Shown: positions 61,308 through 64,000 of the stretch, in pieces
Position numbering within the stretch: position 1 is the stretch's first letter
How the letters are laid out: each line of letters begins with the position of its first letter
DNA from: JABMPJ01 sp964345005
Lineage (GTDB): Bacteria; Verrucomicrobiota; Kiritimatiellia; UBA8416; JABMPJ01
DNA length: 64,000 nucleotides
Direction: 5' to 3'
Assembly (NCBI GenBank): GCA_964345005.1
Contig: CAYFPQ010000005.1
Location: forward strand, 1-64,000
Translations under genes and position numbers: made by a program
Notes under the pieces: generated by a model
Database searches by the model: none
Told to the model about the DNA's origin: nothing
What the model saw: only the letters and a program-made list of their open reading frames with translations

Positions 61308-63761
61308 TTATACGCCCAAGCGGTTCTGGCGGATCTTCTCTGCGGAGGTCTGGTTGGTGGTTACCTGGTGACCTTCCAGGGGGATGATCTGCGTGTGGAT
61401 GGCGTCGAGGATCCAGTCCGGCTGCGGGAAGAATGCGTCTTCCAGCTCGTAGGCCGGGGTGATCCAGTTGCGCGAGCCTACCACTGCAGGCGGGGCGTCG
61501 AGATAGTCGAACGCCATCTGCGAGAGGTTGGCTGCGATGCTCTGCATCACAGAGCCACGCTCACAAGCGTCGGAGGAGAGCAAAACGCGCCCGGTCTTCT
61601 TGACCGACTCCACCAGCGGCTCGTAGTCGAGCGGGTTGATGCAGCGGCAGTCCCAGATGTCGGCAGTCATGCCATACTTCTCCTTCAGCGTGTCAGCCGC
61701 TTCCAGCGCACGGTAGAGCGTGGCGCCGATCGTGATGATCGTGATGTCGTCACCGTCGCGGCGCTTGGCCGGTGGGCCGAGCGGTACTTCGTAATACGCT
61801 TCCGGTACCTCGTCCTCGAACAGTTCTCCGATGTCGTACAGACGCTGGCTTTCGAAGAACACGACCGGGTCGGTACCGCTCAACGCGGCATTCAGCATGC
61901 CCTTGGCGTCGTACGGGGTGACCGGGAAGACCACCTTCAGGCCAGGGATATGGTTCACCAGCGCACTCCAGTCCTGCGAGTGCTGGGCACCATACTTGGA
62001 GCCAACCGAGACGCGCATCACGAGCGGCATCTCCAGAATGCCGGCGGACATGCTCTGCCACTTCGACATCTGGTTGAAGATCTCGTCACCGGCACGCCCC
62101 ATGAAGTCGCAGTACATCAGCTCGACAAGCGCACGACCGCCTTCAAGAGCGTAACCGACACCCGTACCCACGATCGCCGCTTCGGAGATCGGGGAGTTGA
62201 ACAGGCGATGGTAGGGTAGCGCCTCGGTCAAGCCGCGGTAGCAGGCGAATGCACCGCCCCAGTCACGGTTCTCTTCACCGTAAGCCACGGCGGTGGGGTC
62301 TTCTTTGAAGCGATGCAGGACCGCCTCGAAGATCGCGTCACGGAACTGGAAGACCTTGTTCTTGGCAACCGGCTTGCCATCCACGACACCAGCACGCGAG
62401 CGGCGGGCAAGCTGCTTAACGCGCGGGTTGTCTTCGCCGCCGTCGAGTAGCTCGGGCTCACGGTCGTCGAGCACGGGCTTCGTGTTGTTGGAGAACATCA
62501 CGTCCTCAATGAAGTTCGGCTCGATGTGCGGCGACACGCTGTCGTCGATGGCCAGCTTCATCGCTGTCGAAGTCACGCCAGTGATGTCGGCCCGGAGGGC
62601 ATCCACGTCGGAATCGCTCAGGGCGCCCGAGGCGATCAGCTCACCGGCCAGCCACTCGATCGAGTCCTGCGACTCCCACAACGCGATTTCATCCTTGTCG
62701 CGGTACGACGAGGCGTCGGAGGGGGAATGACCCGAATAACGGTAGGTCAGCGTATCCAGCAGGACGGGGCCGTGACCCTCGGCGATCAGCTGCTTCTTGC
62801 GCTTGATGGCGTCGGCAACGGCGAGGGGGTTGTAGCCATCGACGCGCTCGGCGTGCATGGCGTCAGCGCTCACACCGGCGCCCATGCGGGCCATGACGTC
62901 ATAACCCATGGTCTCGGTGGCCGTCTGGCCGCCCATGCCGTAGAAGTTGTTCATGAAGTTGAAGATGATCGGAAGTCCGCCCTTACGGTCATCCGGCCAT
63001 AGCGTGTCGAACTGGCTCATGGCCGCGAAGTTGAGCGCTTCCCACACCGGGCCGCAGCCCATGGAGGCGTCGCCGATGTTGGCGATCACGATACCGTCCT
63101 TCAGGTTTACCTTCTTGTACAGCGCGGCGCCGGCAGCGATGTCGGCCGATCCGCCCACGATGGCGTTGTTCGGGTAGATGCCGAACGGGGTGAAGAAGGC
63201 GTGCATCGATCCGCCCAAGCCGCGGTTGAAGCCGGGCTTGCGGGCAAAGATTTCAGCCAGCGCGCCGTAGGCCAGGAATTGGCGGGCCAGCGTCTTGACC
63301 GAGTCGGCCTTGACGTGGCTCTCGACGATGCCGAGACACTCGCCGTCCATAAAGGTCTTCATGATTTCCATCAAGGCGTCGTCATCGAGCTTGCGGATGG
63401 CGGACATACCCTTGGCGAGAATCTCGCCGTGCGAGCGGTGCGACCCGAAAATGTGGTCGTCGATTCCCAGGTGGTAGGCCTGGCCGACCGATGAAGCTTC
63501 CTGGCCCATCGAGAGGTGGGCGGGTCCGGGGTGGTTGTACTCCATGCCCTGGTAGACACCGGCGGTTTTGATCTCGTTCAGCATGAACTCAAACTCGCGG
63601 ATCAACATCATGTCTTCGAGCATGCCGACCACGGCATCCTTGCCGAGTGCCTTCACCTCGTCGGCGACACTGGTCTTATAAGCGTTGAGTTCAACGGTGG
63701 GGAACTTCATCTTCCCCGGCTTGCGTTCTTTCTTTGGATCTACTATCTGGACTTTCGGCAT
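61308..63761 (-). CDS. 2-oxoacid dehydrogenase E1, fused alpha and beta subunits
   Basis: 817 residues. Residues 40-400 are the alpha subunit (IREFEFMLNEI, then GPAHLSMGQEASSVG and the TPP motif starting at Gly230-Asp231 in NIGDASMGCG with NFMNNFYG at its end). Residues about 470-800 are the beta subunit (FRDAIFEAVLHRF, AYGEENRDWGG, SPISEAAIVGTGVGYALEGG, VGSKYGAQHSQDWSAL). It makes acyl-lipoyl E2 from pyruvate or a branched-chain 2-oxoacid. The HSQDW context fits either substrate. AAAGGAGAGG precedes the ATG. It lies 12 bases after a dihydrolipoamide dehydrogenase gene, so the two belong to one complex. The E2 gene must lie outside the window. Confidence 0.92.
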   Translation of the reverse strand: MPKVQIVDPKKERKPGKMKFPTVELNAYKTSVADEVKALGKDAVVGMLEDMMLIREFEFMLNEIKTAGVYQGMEYNHPGPAHLSMGQEASSVGQAYHLGIDDHIFGSHRSHGEILAKGMSAIRKLDDDALMEIMKTFMDGECLGIVESHVKADSVKTLARQFLAYGALAEIFARKPGFNRGLGGSMHAFFTPFGIYPNNAIVGGSADIAAGAALYKKVNLKDGIVIANIGDASMGCGPVWEALNFAAMSQFDTLWPDDRKGGLPIIFNFMNNFYGMGGQTATETMGYDVMARMGAGVSADAMHAERVDGYNPLAVADAIKRKKQLIAEGHGPVLLDTLTYRYSGHSPSDASSYRDKDEIALWESQDSIEWLAGELIASGALSDSDVDALRADITGVTSTAMKLAIDDSVSPHIEPNFIEDVMFSNNTKPVLDDREPELLDGGEDNPRVKQLARRSRAGVVDGKPVAKNKVFQFRDAIFEAVLHRFKEDPTAVAYGEENRDWGGAFACYRGLTEALPYHRLFNSPISEAAIVGTGVGYALEGGRALVELMYCDFMGRAGDEIFNQMSKWQSMSAGILEMPLVMRVSVGSKYGAQHSQDWSALVNHIPGLKVVFPVTPYDAKGMLNAALSGTDPVVFFESQRLYDIGELFEDEVPEAYYEVPLGPPAKRRDGDDITIITIGATLYRALEAADTLKEKYGMTADIWDCRCINPLDYEPLVESVKKTGRVLLSSDACERGSVMQSIAANLSQMAFDYLDAPPAVVGSRNWITPAYELEDAFFPQPDWILDAIHTQIIPLEGHQVTTNQTSAEKIRQNRLGV

Positions 63762-63773
63762 GGTACCTCTCCT

Positions 63774-64000
63774 TTAGTGACTCGTCGTAATCAGCGTATC
63801 CCGAATCAGCTCCGACACGGTCGGGTGGGGGAATACAATCTCTTCAATTTCTTTGACGCGCATCTCAGTCTCGATCATGGCTGCTGCCCCGAAGATCATC
63901 TCCGAGCAAGCGCCACCGATCATGTGGACGCCCAACAGTATGTTCGTCTCGGCATGGACAATGACCTTGCATACACCGCGACCGTCGCTGTGCTCGGCGA
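63774..64000 (-). CDS. lpd: Dihydrolipoamide dehydrogenase, C-terminal part (cut by window end)
   Basis: The last 75 codons of an FAD-dependent dihydrolipoamide dehydrogenase, the E3 of 2-oxoacid dehydrogenase complexes. The dimerisation domain reads VIVHAETNILLGVHMIGGA, then EMIFGAAAMIETEMRVKEIE and the active-site HPTVSE of the partner subunit (FPHPTVSELIRDTL). The gene continues beyond base 64000, so the start is not seen. It is followed by the fused E1 gene 12 bases on, implying co-expression. Confidence 0.9.
   Translation of the reverse strand, partial: AEHSDGRGVCKVIVHAETNILLGVHMIGGACSEMIFGAAAMIETEMRVKEIEEIVFPHPTVSELIRDTLITTSH

Overview
The window is a roughly 55% GC, gene-dense bacterial fragment with two assembly gaps (runs of N at 26464-26531 and 40964-40973), so it is most likely a scaffold from a metagenome-derived genome. 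It has no rRNA or tRNA that I can see. The gene content is that of a carbohydrate-degrading heterotroph with many small catabolic clusters, each with its own regulator: glycoside hydrolases of families 3 and 4, two sialidase-fold proteins, large secreted hydrolase-like proteins, an expanded set of six uroporphyrinogen-decarboxylase-fold (URO-D/MtaA-like) proteins and one MttB-like methyltransferase. This mix resembles the PVC group (Kiritimatiellota/Lentisphaerota) or Hydrogenedentota. That placement is inference from gene content only.

Layout. 0-6.8 kb: a minus-strand operon (CBM-like protein, three URO-D-fold proteins, SGNH hydrolase, YhcH-like protein, HpcH/HpaI aldolase). 6.9-13.7 kb: an AraC regulator, a DegT aminotransferase with a premature stop, a URO-D-fold protein, a disrupted DHDPS-family gene, an aldo/keto reductase and a GntR-type regulator. 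14-24 kb: a secreted protein with three tandem domains, two very large secreted hydrolase-like proteins and a SUMF1-domain protein. 24-35 kb: a GH3 glucosidase, a sialidase-fold protein, a sodium:solute symporter, a GH4 enzyme, an amidohydrolase and a second GH3 gene broken by a 10-bp deletion. 35-36 kb: a HepT/MntA toxin-antitoxin pair. 36-41 kb: a LacI regulator divergent from a DHDPS-family aldolase and PfkB kinase, then an acyltransferase and a YeiH-type membrane protein. 41-48 kb: a second sialidase-fold protein, an oxidoreductase, a GntR-LacI hybrid regulator, the MttB-like methyltransferase and a second DegT protein. 48-53 kb: a 2-keto-3-deoxy sugar acid module (HpcH aldolase, KDPG aldolase, KDG kinase, SDR) flanked by an FCD-type GntR and a GntR-LacI-type regulator. 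53-59 kb: a class IV aminotransferase, two more URO-D-fold proteins, a kinase-HAD phosphatase fusion and an M55 peptidase. 59.6-61 kb: a tripartite hipB-hipS-hipT system. 61.3-64 kb: a fused 2-oxoacid dehydrogenase E1 and the end of a dihydrolipoamide dehydrogenase.

How the parts work together. Secreted and intracellular glycosidases would release sugars and acidic sugars. The symporter would import them. Aldolases, KDG/KDPG enzymes, dehydrogenases and kinases would feed them to pyruvate, which the E1/Lpd genes oxidise. The URO-D-fold and MttB-like proteins suggest corrinoid-linked methyl-group metabolism on the side, but no corrinoid protein lies in the window.

The most striking non-coding signals are four 12-bp palindromes upstream of hipBST spaced at exactly 42 bp, a mirror-symmetric operator/promoter pair between the FCD regulator and the KDG module, and a set of imperfect fold-back repeats at gene borders. 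One of these fold-backs encodes part of a signal peptide.
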